Source: Bdellovibrionales bacterium CG10_big_fil_rev_8_21_14_0_10_45_34
Lineage (GTDB): Bacteria; Bdellovibrionota; Bdellovibrionia; Bdellovibrionales; 1-14-0-10-45-34
Length of the DNA: 64,000 nucleotides
Direction: 5' to 3'
NCBI GenBank assembly: GCA_002778785.1
Contig: PEZS01000001.1
Span: 211,552-275,551, forward strand
How positions within the stretch are numbered: position 1 is the first letter of the stretch; the number at the start of each line of letters is the position of its first letter. Made by a program: the position numbers and the translations under genes. This document shows, piece by piece, positions 51,291 through 60,087 of this stretch. The notes under the pieces were generated by a model. It saw only the letters and a list, made by a program, of their open reading frames with translations, ran no database searches and was not told the origin of the DNA.

Positions 51291-51451
51291 TCTTGCCCAT
51301 TTAGGTTGGTATTGCGTCAAGTCATTAGACATGTTTCACGTGTTATATCGATATGTTATGCGGCATCCCTCTTGCAGTACTTTAGTCTGAGAGGTAAAAT
51401 TGATGAAGCACGGGGTACTGCTTAAAGCCTTTAATGTCGCGTGGAGGAACT

Positions 51452-51718
51452 ATGAAGCGAAATCGTAAGATTCTGCTTCACCTTCGGCGCTGTCATGTCT
51501 GTGGGGCTGTGACCGAGAGTGAGAGCAAGATTGAGAAATGTCATTCGTGTGGAAAGGCCTTTGCGCCCTTTTTCTACTACGATGATTCGGCGAAACCGTT
51601 GTTGTCAGACAATGGGTTTCGTCCAAACTTTGGCTCGTCAGCCTTTCCTCCGCTGTATGGTTTGACGGCCTATTGGGAAGTTTCTGGGGCTGAAGGATTG
51701 GGCGATACAGATAGCTGA
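51452..51718 (+). CDS. small protein with paired CxxC zinc-ribbon motif
   Basis: The start is placed at ATG 51452, five bases after GGAGG; a GTG-type extension to 51434 lacks a site. The 88-residue protein has RCHVCGAVTESESKIEKCHS with CG following, i.e. two CxxCG knuckles (residues about 12-34) that should bind zinc. The remainder is rich in Tyr, Phe, Pro and Gly with no known domain. The gene is isolated between the transporter and threonine dehydratase. Confidence 0.7.
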   Translation: MKRNRKILLHLRRCHVCGAVTESESKIEKCHSCGKAFAPFFYYDDSAKPLLSDNGFRPNFGSSAFPPLYGLTAYWEVSGAEGLGDTDS

Positions 51719-51872
51719 TCAAACGATGAGTGAATGAAAACAGGCTTAAAATAAAAGGCGCACGCTGCCGAATGCATTCTCCTTGCTGGGCCTCTCTAAA
51801 AAGTTGGGCTACACAGGAACTGGCAATAGGCGTTGCCGCCTATGTAAAGGGCGGTATAAGCTTATTTTCATT

Positions 51873-53099
51873 GTGGCCCATAGCAAGCTAAGTCATCACA
51901 TCAAGTTAGAAGACATTTATGCAGCACGCGAAGTGTTAAAGGGAGTCGTTCACATGACACCCTTATTTTTTTCTCAAAGTTGCACTGACCGGGCAGGAAA
52001 TCGCATCTTTTTAAAGGGCGAGAATGAACAAAGGACCGGCAGCTTTAAGATTAGGGGAGCTTTCAACAAGATTCATCATCTTACTAAGAAAGAACGTGAA
52101 TCAGGTGTTGTAGCGTCGAGTGCTGGTAACCACGCTCAGGGTGTAGCGCTTGCCGGTAGAGAACAAAATGTTGGAGTAACTGTGGTGATGCCGACGACAG
52201 CGCCACTCGTGAAAGTTGAAGCGACGAAATCTTATGGCGCTGAAGTGATTTTGCATGGAGCGCTTTACGATGATGCTTATGAGAAAGCTCGCGAAATAGA
52301 ACGGTTAACAGGTAAAACATTTGTTCACCCGTACGATGATCCCTATGTCATTGCTGGTCAGGGAACTGTCGCATTGGAACTACTTGATCAAAATCCCAAC
52401 CTCGATACGGTAGTCGTTTGCGTAGGAGGCGGAGGTCTCATCTCCGGGATAGCCGTTGCCCTGAAAAGTCTTAAGCCTTCGATAAAAGTATTTGGTGTTC
52501 AGGCTCAGGCAGCTCCCAGTCTTTACGAGTCATTCAAGCGCAAGTCACTTTTTCGAGTCGATCAACCAATCAAGACAATAGCTGATGGTGTGGCAGTTAA
52601 GAATCCCAGTGAGACAATTTTGAAAAATTATCTTCTTGGCTATGTCGATGATTTCTGTACGGTGACTGAAGATGAAATTGCAGACGCGATTGTGTTTGTT
52701 ATGGAGCGGGCCAAGTCTGTTGTGGAAGGATCGGGAGTTTTGGGACTAGCTGCCGTTTTGAACGGACATCTGAAGCTCGGTAAGGAAACAGCAATCGTGC
52801 TCAGTGGTGGTAATATTGATCTTAAAATCATTTCGCGAGTGATTGACCGAGGACTTAAGAAAACAGGGCGTTTGGCTCGCATTAGGGTAGCCGTTGAAGA
52901 CAAACCCGGAATATTAGCTGACGTAGCAGGTATCATTGCCGGTGGTCAGGCTAACGTGCTCGAAGTTTTTCACAATAGGAATCAAGAGGGGTTGTTCTTG
53001 CAAGAGACCTCGATCGAATTTGTCGTTGAGACTAACTCACATGAGCATGTCGATCGCATCAAGCAAGTGCTCTGTGCCGCTGGCCATAGAATTTACTGA
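51873..53099 (+). CDS. ilvA: threonine ammonia-lyase (threonine dehydratase)
   Basis: This PLP enzyme turns threonine to 2-oxobutanoate for isoleucine synthesis or catabolism. The start at GTG 51873 gives 408 residues, the usual length; an upstream in-frame start at 51783 adds residues unlike the family. The PLP lysine is in TGSFKIRGAFNKIHH, with the glycine loop CVGGGGLISGIAVAL. An ACT domain is at the end (ARIRVAVEDKPGILADVAGI). It is most like the biodegradative-type enzymes with one ACT domain, so the tdcB name is possible. The leader at 51826-51844 has a small ATAGGCG/CGCCTAT hairpin. Confidence 0.9.
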   Translation: MAHSKLSHHIKLEDIYAAREVLKGVVHMTPLFFSQSCTDRAGNRIFLKGENEQRTGSFKIRGAFNKIHHLTKKERESGVVASSAGNHAQGVALAGREQNVGVTVVMPTTAPLVKVEATKSYGAEVILHGALYDDAYEKAREIERLTGKTFVHPYDDPYVIAGQGTVALELLDQNPNLDTVVVCVGGGGLISGIAVALKSLKPSIKVFGVQAQAAPSLYESFKRKSLFRVDQPIKTIADGVAVKNPSETILKNYLLGYVDDFCTVTEDEIADAIVFVMERAKSVVEGSGVLGLAAVLNGHLKLGKETAIVLSGGNIDLKIISRVIDRGLKKTGRLARIRVAVEDKPGILADVAGIIAGGQANVLEVFHNRNQEGLFLQETSIEFVVETNSHEHVDRIKQVLCAAGHRIY

Positions 53100-53241
53100 A
53101 AACATAGAGAATCGATACCTGGGCGATGTCTTTTTTGTCGATGGGGAACAAACATACGCCCCACTCAATGCGGGCATTGTTCCGGATGATTTCGGAATGC
53201 TCAGCTGGGAAGAAGGTAGAGAACAGGGTCGTTACAAGGGA

Positions 53242-54690
53242 CTATCCCAAGCCTCCACCGCCGCCAGATGCGATAGTGATGAGCGAGCCTGCTGGAAGCC
53301 TTCGACGTTCAAGGTTTGTAAAACTGCGGCGTTGTTCTCCCGGGGCTTCTACCATAAAGTTCGATGGGCTCCCTGCTCCGCCGCCTTCAATTCCGAAGGC
53401 AGCAATATTAGGGATGGGCAACAAGGCTCCAACTAAGCATTCTTTCTTGAGTTGATAAGCTTTAATAACCCCGGGATCTCCCGAGCGTTTGCCGCGTCCT
53501 ATGCCTTCGGTGTTTTCCGACAATTTTTTTGGTTCAACCAAAGTAGAGCCTTGAATGTCATTCCAAGTTGGTAGCGGTGCCGGAAAGCCGTCGCGGGTCC
53601 ATCTATCTCGGCTAGCGCCCTTTTGACGAGCACCTAAGCCGCCGGGCAGATAATCGAAGAAAGCCTCACCAGAATCATCTTGTACCAAAAGCGCCGTCCA
53701 ACCGGCATGAGAGGCGGCACGTTTTTCTCCTGAAATCCAACTTCCAAATGATTGCACTATTGCAGATTGCAAGAGGGAGACTCCTTGGCTTGCACCTAAA
53801 AAGCTGTTCTTAGGTTTCATCTGCGAAACCCAACATCTTGGATGGGTCATAACCTCGAGCATAGAAACAGTGGCATGATTGTAAGGAACGCTTTTACCGG
53901 TAAAAACCTGAACGGATCGATACAGCGCTCCCAAAAGAGTGTTCGGTGAAATCTGCATCAAATCAGATTGGGGGGTTTTTGAAAAATCAAAGAGCAGACC
54001 GCTTTCTGATTTGTGAACATGAAAATCGAGAAGCAGGTCATTGTTTTCCGAACGGACGACCTGATGAACTTCTCCGTCAGGCCAATCGGCCAACTTTCGC
54101 TGAAACAATTGTCGGCCTAGCTCTAGAAGAGATTCAATGGCGTCTTTTGTGAGCTTCGATCCGGGCAAAGAGAAAACTTTCTGCAGGTGGCGGCTTACGT
54201 CGAAGCACTTTTGAATGCCGGATTCCAAGCTACTCATGAGATTCGACGTTGCAAGAGGGTGACTAGCTATGGCCGATAGGATATTTTTGTCGACTTGGTA
54301 CCTCTGGGCCAAAGGCGTAGGTGGGATCTGAAGAACCTGAACATCTGCATTTTCAAAATTCCAATTGATGCATCCCCACTGAGCCATCGGCATCAAAAAT
54401 TGTCTATGAACAAAGTAGGCGGCTTCGTTGATAGGGGTTACATAAGTAATGGCATTGTGTGAGGGCCCGGCCATAAATGGATCGTTCGATATGACAACGG
54501 TGCCAGGCTCTTTAGCAAAATATTGAAACAAGTTTACAGCAGCAATCGAGAGCGTTCCCAAATCGGCACCTGACTGGGCACTGCTGTATATTGTTCGCCC
54601 TGAGAGGTCACATATGGCCCAATTATTCAGCTCAAAATGGGGGCCTATCTCTTTAACTGTTTTGAGAAAAAGCTGTGAATTAAAACTCAT
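53242..54690 (-). CDS. hydantoinase B/oxoprolinase-family protein
   Basis: The start is placed at ATG 54690 (MSFNSQLFLKTVKEIGPHFE); an 11-base overlap with the upstream gene shows translational coupling. The 482-residue protein has the HyuB pattern ISNDPFMAGPSHNAITYVTP, a relative of the NDPYxGGTHL signature with the key residues shifted, then QMKPKNSFLGASQGVSLLQ and a Gly-rich C-terminus (SGGGGGLG). Standard HyuB is about 570 residues, so this is shortened. It would act with a HyuA-type ATPase to open cyclic amides such as hydantoins or 5-oxoproline. Confidence 0.8.
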   Translation of the reverse strand: MSFNSQLFLKTVKEIGPHFELNNWAICDLSGRTIYSSAQSGADLGTLSIAAVNLFQYFAKEPGTVVISNDPFMAGPSHNAITYVTPINEAAYFVHRQFLMPMAQWGCINWNFENADVQVLQIPPTPLAQRYQVDKNILSAIASHPLATSNLMSSLESGIQKCFDVSRHLQKVFSLPGSKLTKDAIESLLELGRQLFQRKLADWPDGEVHQVVRSENNDLLLDFHVHKSESGLLFDFSKTPQSDLMQISPNTLLGALYRSVQVFTGKSVPYNHATVSMLEVMTHPRCWVSQMKPKNSFLGASQGVSLLQSAIVQSFGSWISGEKRAASHAGWTALLVQDDSGEAFFDYLPGGLGARQKGASRDRWTRDGFPAPLPTWNDIQGSTLVEPKKLSENTEGIGRGKRSGDPGVIKAYQLKKECLVGALLPIPNIAAFGIEGGGAGSPSNFMVEAPGEQRRSFTNLERRRLPAGSLITIASGGGGGLG

Positions 54691-55966
54691 TAGGTTCGCC
54701 CGCAAAGTAAATGCCCCTGCTGTCAATACTTTCAGATGATCTCAGCAAGAGTTCTGAAAGAAAGAGATCTTCAGAAGTTTGAGGTAGATCGATAGCAGTC
54801 TTTAAAAGAGAAGCAAACGGGCCAAACATTTGCTTGATTGAGCTGACTGCAGAAGGCTGAAAGTCTCTTTCCAATTCTTCTCGGAGCAAACTTTTAAAAT
54901 TTAAATCTTTGCCAGCAGTGTTAGCAATTCTTCTTTCAAACGTCGAAAAAAAGTTTTCTATACGCTGAGAATTATCAGCGTCAAAATTATCAAAAATATC
55001 CAGTTTTGAATCTGCCAAGTAAAGTAGCACGTCTATTACAGTGGGGATGTGACTTTTGCCAAAAGCCATAGGCCCAGGTTCGAGTCCCAAACTTTCTTCG
55101 GTGGATTCCACGAAAAAAAATTCCCCGGCTCGGATCTCCTGGGTAGGTTGAAGGAGGAGTCTCCATTGTGAAGGGCCATTTTTTTCTGAAAGCCATCTTT
55201 CTAATAAGCTATCTTCTAGTACAAACGGAACTGGAATGAACCGCTCAAGACCCAAATAGGAACCGCTCTGCTTAGACGTCAACAAGGAATGGTAAGCCTT
55301 CATGGGGTGTACTTCGTAGAAGCTTTTCGGCTCATTCCATTTAAGTTCCGCAGAATCGCCCGTCGACCAAATCTCGCTAAAACTCTTTATCCAATCTTTT
55401 TTGTAATCGAAACAGTACGCGGCGAGAATACTTCTAAGAACCGCTTCCGAAGATTCTGCCGCTGAATAGCGAAACTTCCCATTGAGTTTATGTTGCAGCG
55501 AGTCCATTAGTTCAATGAGCTCTTCAGTCAATTCAGATTTGGGAACTAAAGCCACCCACGCTGCCTCTTGAGATCCGTGAGTGCCATGAGTTTCGAGAAG
55601 CTCAAACAAGCGCTCCTTTAGCGCTGTCACCGATGCACTCCAGTCTAAAACAAAGCTATTACCACACAACTCCTTCACGGCTCTCTGTGTTTTCGGTTGA
55701 AATAAAAGGTGAGGGTGCTCCAGGACTGGAGGAGTTAATAGGTTTACAGTAGAACCCCATCTTTTCTTAATAATGGACTCATCCAGGTCTGCGCTCCAAA
55801 TGACTTGTGATAAAGGCTCAGCGCTTCTAAGGGCTCTAATTTGGTTGATCAGCTTCGATAGGGGATCCTTAGCAAGAAGGTGTCGCCCGCTTTGAGTTGT
55901 TCCGTCTGTTCCCTTAAGTGACCACTCAAGAGTTCCGGGGGTTAGAAAAAGGCCGAGTCGAGACAT
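54680..55966 (-). CDS. divergent hydantoinase A-like (HyuA) partner protein
   Basis: The protein of about 428 residues is called from context and weak motifs: GLEPGPMAFGKSHIPTVIDV resembles the HyuA GPGPACYG region and the T-D-A-N segment, and it directly precedes the hyuB-like gene with an 11-base overlap. Typical HyuA is close to 690 residues, with an ATP-binding DVGGTFTD N-terminus that is not seen here. The ATPase part may be lost or unrecognisable. The start is ATG 55966 or an upstream TTG at 56005. Function is inferred. Confidence 0.55.
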   Translation of the reverse strand: MSRLGLFLTPGTLEWSLKGTDGTTQSGRHLLAKDPLSKLINQIRALRSAEPLSQVIWSADLDESIIKKRWGSTVNLLTPPVLEHPHLLFQPKTQRAVKELCGNSFVLDWSASVTALKERLFELLETHGTHGSQEAAWVALVPKSELTEELIELMDSLQHKLNGKFRYSAAESSEAVLRSILAAYCFDYKKDWIKSFSEIWSTGDSAELKWNEPKSFYEVHPMKAYHSLLTSKQSGSYLGLERFIPVPFVLEDSLLERWLSEKNGPSQWRLLLQPTQEIRAGEFFFVESTEESLGLEPGPMAFGKSHIPTVIDVLLYLADSKLDIFDNFDADNSQRIENFFSTFERRIANTAGKDLNFKSLLREELERDFQPSAVSSIKQMFGPFASLLKTAIDLPQTSEDLFLSELLLRSSESIDSRGIYFAGEPNEF

Positions 55967-56083
55967 GGAATCTGACGTCTTACACTTAAGCGGCTTAGAT
56001 AACAAATTGAAACTTTTATTTTTTGATAATTGCCAATGACATTGATTCTTGAACGCTAGCAGGCAAGTTGATAATTAAATAGA

Positions 56084-57199
56084 GTGATTGAAATACCAGA
56101 CTACATTAAGAACTTGAAGCCCTACCAACCTGGGAAAGCCATTTCTGAAACACAGAAAGAGTTTGGCCTGTCTCAGGTGATAAAACTTGCTAGCAATGAA
56201 AATCCCATCGGTATAAGCGAAAAAGTACTAAAAGCTATGAGTGAAAAACTCAAAGACTCGTTTCGCTATCCGGAAGGTTCTCAAGGCGCAATGATTGACG
56301 CCCTCTCTAAAAAGTATCAGATCTCAGAAAGTCAGATTTGCCTGGGTAATGGCTCAAACGAACTCATTAATTTGCTCATTCAGTTGGCATGTCGCCCTGA
56401 TGACAAGATTTTGACCTTTCAGTACGCCTTCGTTGCCTATAAGATTTCGGCGCAAACTTTTGGTATCCAAACTGACGAGGTTATCTGTCGAGACCGATTT
56501 GAAATGGACATGAATGATCTCTTGGGTGCTATAGGCGAAAAGCATAAGCTGATTTTTTTACCAAATCCTAACAATCCTACGGGGCGCACTATTCCTCAAG
56601 ATAAGGTGAGAGAGTTTTTGGAGAAGATTGCGGGTCGACCCCTGCTCTTGGTTCTTGATGACGCCTATAGTGAATTTGCAGATGATCCATCAGCTTTAGA
56701 TGCTTTCGCTATTCTCCGAGAGTTTCCAGAGAACGTCGTTGTGCTCAAGACATTTTCGAAAGTGTTCGGTTTAGCGGGGCTGCGAGTGGGAGCTCTGTTT
56801 GGAAACAAGAAAATAATCAACTACGTCCATCGCATTCGGAATCCGTTCAACACCAATATTTTTTGTGAATCGGCTTTACCGGTAGCTCTCTCAGATGTCG
56901 ACTTTGTTAAACGTTCAAGAGACGTTGTCGTCTTCGGCAGAAATCAGTGGATGGAAGGCCTGCGCCGAATGGGACTGGATCCAATACAAAGCCAGGCAAA
57001 TTTTATTCTTGTTGATTGTAAAGTCGATTGCGAAAAACTTCATATGGAGCTTTTAAAAAGAGGAGTTATCCTAAGACCTATGAAGCCGTACGGCCTCAAC
57101 ACTTATATGAGAATTAGCATTGGCACTAGGCAAGAAAACGAATTAGCAATCAAAGTAGTGGCGGATGTCTTAAAAGCAATTTGCGAAGAAAACTTATAG
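56084..57199 (+). CDS. hisC: histidinol-phosphate aminotransferase
   Basis: HisC is a PLP enzyme of histidine synthesis, also able to act on aromatic amino acid precursors in some groups. The 371-residue protein has the HisC features IKLASNENPIG, the NPNNPTGR loop, LDDAYSEFADD and the PLP lysine in KTFSKVFGLAGLRVG, with the terminal Arg in YMRISIGTRQEN. The start is GTG at 56084. It is followed closely by cmk, so they are likely in one operon. Confidence 0.93.
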   Translation: MIEIPDYIKNLKPYQPGKAISETQKEFGLSQVIKLASNENPIGISEKVLKAMSEKLKDSFRYPEGSQGAMIDALSKKYQISESQICLGNGSNELINLLIQLACRPDDKILTFQYAFVAYKISAQTFGIQTDEVICRDRFEMDMNDLLGAIGEKHKLIFLPNPNNPTGRTIPQDKVREFLEKIAGRPLLLVLDDAYSEFADDPSALDAFAILREFPENVVVLKTFSKVFGLAGLRVGALFGNKKIINYVHRIRNPFNTNIFCESALPVALSDVDFVKRSRDVVVFGRNQWMEGLRRMGLDPIQSQANFILVDCKVDCEKLHMELLKRGVILRPMKPYGLNTYMRISIGTRQENELAIKVVADVLKAICEENL

Positions 57200-57221
57200 A
57201 AGAAAAGTAGAAATTTGTAAA

Positions 57222-57887
57222 ATGAGAGAGAGAGCAAAAGTGATTACAATTGATGGCCCTGCAGCTTCTGGAAAATCCAGTGTGAGTCGAGACGTTGCGC
57301 GAAGTCTGGGATGGAGCTGGGTTTCAACGGGGATTTTTTATAGAGGTATGGCCTATATTGCTTTAAAAAAGTCGGTTCCATTGTCGGACATCGACGCTGT
57401 GGCTAGGCTACCGTTCGAAAAAGACTGGCAAGTAGAATTGACCGAACAGATGACACGATTTTTCTACAACGGAAACGATATCACTAGCGATTTGGAATCT
57501 AATGAAGTTGGTGAGATTGCTAGTCAAATTAGCCAAAATAAAAAATTCCGTCAGGCTCTCTTGGAGGCCCAGCGCCAGTGTGCCGAGGGTGTAGACGGAT
57601 TGGTAGCTGAAGGTCGCGACTGTGGCTCAGTAGTTTTTCCGAGCGCTTTAGTGAAGATATTTCTGACGGCTTCGAGTGTGGACCGAGCGCAAAGAAGGGC
57701 TATTCAACAGGGTGTTGATGTCGAGCATGTGCAGGCGAGCAACGAGCGCAGAGATGCCAGAGACGAAAAAACTTTGAAATTGATTTCCCACCTACCTGAA
57801 GAGACGCACGTCATAGACACCAGCTCCATGACACTTGAGCAAGTCGTTGAAAAGGTTAAAGCGATTGCTGAAGGCAAAATAAAGTAG
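57222..57887 (+). CDS. cmk: cytidylate kinase
   Basis: Cmk phosphorylates CMP and dCMP with ATP. The 221-residue protein has the P-loop TIDGPAASGKSSVSRDVARS, the substrate segment VSTGIFYRGMAYIALKK and GLVAEGRDCGSVVFPSALVK with the terminal FLTASSVDRAQRR. It follows hisC by 22 bases. Its usual neighbour rpsA lies 3.7 kb further on, beyond two heme-motif genes. Confidence 0.96.
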   Translation: MRERAKVITIDGPAASGKSSVSRDVARSLGWSWVSTGIFYRGMAYIALKKSVPLSDIDAVARLPFEKDWQVELTEQMTRFFYNGNDITSDLESNEVGEIASQISQNKKFRQALLEAQRQCAEGVDGLVAEGRDCGSVVFPSALVKIFLTASSVDRAQRRAIQQGVDVEHVQASNERRDARDEKTLKLISHLPEETHVIDTSSMTLEQVVEKVKAIAEGKIK

Positions 57888-57894
57888 GTATTTG

Positions 57895-57922
57895 GCCTAG
57901 AGCATCTAAAGACGCTCTAGGC
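57895..57922. terminator. hairpin between convergent cmk and heme-protein genes
   Basis: GCCTAGAGC (57895-57903) pairs perfectly with GCTCTAGGC (57914-57922) around a ten-base loop. No long T-run is present. It overlaps the stop of the minus-strand gene, so it may act in both directions. Confidence 0.5.
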
Positions 57923-59918
57923 GCAGGGCTGCGTCTGTCGCTATCACGTACGACTTTGTCGTTTCCTTATCGATAAGCTCGTAGTAGATCCAACCGTCCG
58001 CTCTAAAATGCGGGAACAAAGCCAACTGACCTCTCTTAACCTTGGTCAATAGGCGTTTTTCGCCCGTAAGCAAATCTACTAAGTACACGTTGGACGAGTT
58101 TGAGGCGATGAGAGATAAGAGAGCAGGATCCGACTCTGAACTGAAACCCAACTCGGCATAATCTTGGCTCTCGATGTAATGATGGTAAACAACAAATCTG
58201 TCATCATAAGAGAAATTGGCTTTGCTGCCGTTGTAGCAAAGAGAGCCAATTTCTTGAAGTTCATAGTGACCCTCTTGCTCAATAAGTTGATTGATACGAT
58301 AGCCGTTTTGGACTTTGGTGCCTTCAGAGAACCGAGCCGTTCTTGATATCAATAAACTGCCATTCGGACTAATCTGAAAATCTCCCAAAAAAGGCGTTTT
58401 GATCACTCTCGCGGGTCCGATTTGAAATCCGCTCCCAAGGTTCAACACTTTTGCGACTTGTAGAACGCTTGTAGAGGAAAAACTAGGTTTAGATTCCCTG
58501 GAGGGTTCCGTAGGTCCATCTGGGACGAAGTTACCAGTGGTTAGGTAATAGTCGCTTCCGCGGCTTGAAGAGCCCAAGCTCTGATAGTACCCCCATTTTT
58601 CCACAACGCATCTTTCGTCGTTCAAAAAAAGTCTTCTCGAAAGAGAATCCCGGGCGACGCCAAGAGGGCACATCGAAAGTTTGGTGGTTTTATCTTGGAC
58701 AAATGTAAAAGCCGAGTTATCAGGCAGAAAGAAAGGGTCAAAATCTGACTCGATCCTCAGGTTAGGATCCTTCGCAGATTCGAGCATGCTTTTTAAATCT
58801 GTTATTCTCGCTTTCAAGTTTGCATCAACCAAAGAGTCATAACCGTCTGGAGTTGGATGAATGCCATACTTTGAAAGTCCGTAGCCAACAAAGCGCCCGT
58901 CAACAGAACTTCTCATCCAAAACTGGGTTTCAAAAGGAATGGAATAAACATGCCTCGTAGTTCCCACTTCCGGTGCCTCAAAGTTGCGATCTTTGAAAAA
59001 GTCCTTAGCAAGAGCGAATAGCTTGGGGTTGTCTGTGGGCGGCTCAAAACAATTTAGTGAATCAGACCCCCCTTGGCAGCCAAAAAAGGGTAGAAGGTTT
59101 TCTTGGTGGTAAGCCCTCCAACCAGTTAACTTGGAATCTGCGATTTTAAGCTTTAGCGACTCCGAAACATAGTGGCGACATTTGTTGGTCTGTTGATTTG
59201 AAGTTACCAATTCATCAAGGTACGGCATACCGCCTTGCACCCACTTAAGGAGTTCGTCGAATTCACCACTATTAAGCGGGTCGTTTCCGCTCGGGGGCAT
59301 GACGATTGCGTCAGTGAAACTGGCGTGGTGACTTTGCCATTCGCTTTGAGAATAGGCATCTCTGAAAGCGTTTTTCACCTTTTTGTTATCCGTGCCGACG
59401 ACTAAAAGGCCGAGCTCTGAAGCAGAAAAAGGTCCGTCGGTTCTTCCGTTTCTTAGGCAATTGATTTTTTGCGCGGGATCTGACGAAGAATTTTCTAAGC
59501 ACAGTCGCCACTTCTCCTCTAAAAATCTTCCCCACGCGCGGATATCGTTTTTGCTGACTCCATGGCACGTGAGACATCGGGGATGAGCGCCTGGAACTTC
59601 TGCACTGATGGATTGTAAAACTCTTAGGGCCCTTCCGCGATCAAAGGGAGTAACTGCGTAGCTTCGCATCGAGAGGATTTGATAGGAATCAACAGGCGGC
59701 TGCATAGCGGATACAGAAAAAGTAGGCTCGGTCTGCCTACCTGTTGCTACTTGCTGTGGGTCCTGCAGCTGGCCCAGCAGATAAGCCATGGAAGACCAAC
59801 CTGACTGAGATGCCTGTGAGGGAAGGGTAGGCGTCATCAAGACAGAAAGAGTGACGACTGCTCTAAAATAGCAATACGAGAAGCAAAACCTCATCACATT
59901 TTCCCATTTTGTATTCAC
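57906..59918 (-). CDS. exported c-type heme protein with beta-propeller-like C-terminal part
   Basis: The protein of about 670 residues starts at GTG 59918 (GGGGG before it) or ATG 59894, with an export signal (AVVTLSVLMTPTLPSQA). One CxxCH heme motif is in HPRCLTCHG near residue 116, and FTDAIVMPPSGNDPLNSGEF then WVQGGMPYLDE matches cytochrome-like domains that end in a GGMP motif. The C-terminal half has repeated short strands such as FSYDDRFVVYHHYIES, suggesting a TolB-like propeller. It is divergent from another one-heme gene. An outer-membrane or periplasmic redox role is inferred. Confidence 0.68.
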   Translation of the reverse strand: MNTKWENVMRFCFSYCYFRAVVTLSVLMTPTLPSQASQSGWSSMAYLLGQLQDPQQVATGRQTEPTFSVSAMQPPVDSYQILSMRSYAVTPFDRGRALRVLQSISAEVPGAHPRCLTCHGVSKNDIRAWGRFLEEKWRLCLENSSSDPAQKINCLRNGRTDGPFSASELGLLVVGTDNKKVKNAFRDAYSQSEWQSHHASFTDAIVMPPSGNDPLNSGEFDELLKWVQGGMPYLDELVTSNQQTNKCRHYVSESLKLKIADSKLTGWRAYHQENLLPFFGCQGGSDSLNCFEPPTDNPKLFALAKDFFKDRNFEAPEVGTTRHVYSIPFETQFWMRSSVDGRFVGYGLSKYGIHPTPDGYDSLVDANLKARITDLKSMLESAKDPNLRIESDFDPFFLPDNSAFTFVQDKTTKLSMCPLGVARDSLSRRLFLNDERCVVEKWGYYQSLGSSSRGSDYYLTTGNFVPDGPTEPSRESKPSFSSTSVLQVAKVLNLGSGFQIGPARVIKTPFLGDFQISPNGSLLISRTARFSEGTKVQNGYRINQLIEQEGHYELQEIGSLCYNGSKANFSYDDRFVVYHHYIESQDYAELGFSSESDPALLSLIASNSSNVYLVDLLTGEKRLLTKVKRGQLALFPHFRADGWIYYELIDKETTKSYVIATDAALRLERL

Positions 59919-60087
59919 CTTAGTTCCCCCATGTTCGGTCCAATAATTTTGTTGCGAACCATCTTTTGGTAAAAAAATCAGCTTGCTAGTTCGTTTTATT
60001 TTACACGTTGTTAATGAGCGTTTTATTGGGTAGACCGTCTACCGCATCTAAATCGAGGTATCCAGTAAAAAGGGAGTTGGGTAATAA

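Noticed and set aside
51332-51342. Half of a parS site (TGTTTCACGTG)
   Set aside because: Only one arm matches the 16-base ParB site and the other arm is different.
53069-53436. Plus-strand frame with protein-like start (IENRYLGDVFFVDGEQ) after ilvA
   Set aside because: Most of it is antisense to the hydantoinase B-like gene and it lacks its own ribosome site; only about 50 codons look real.
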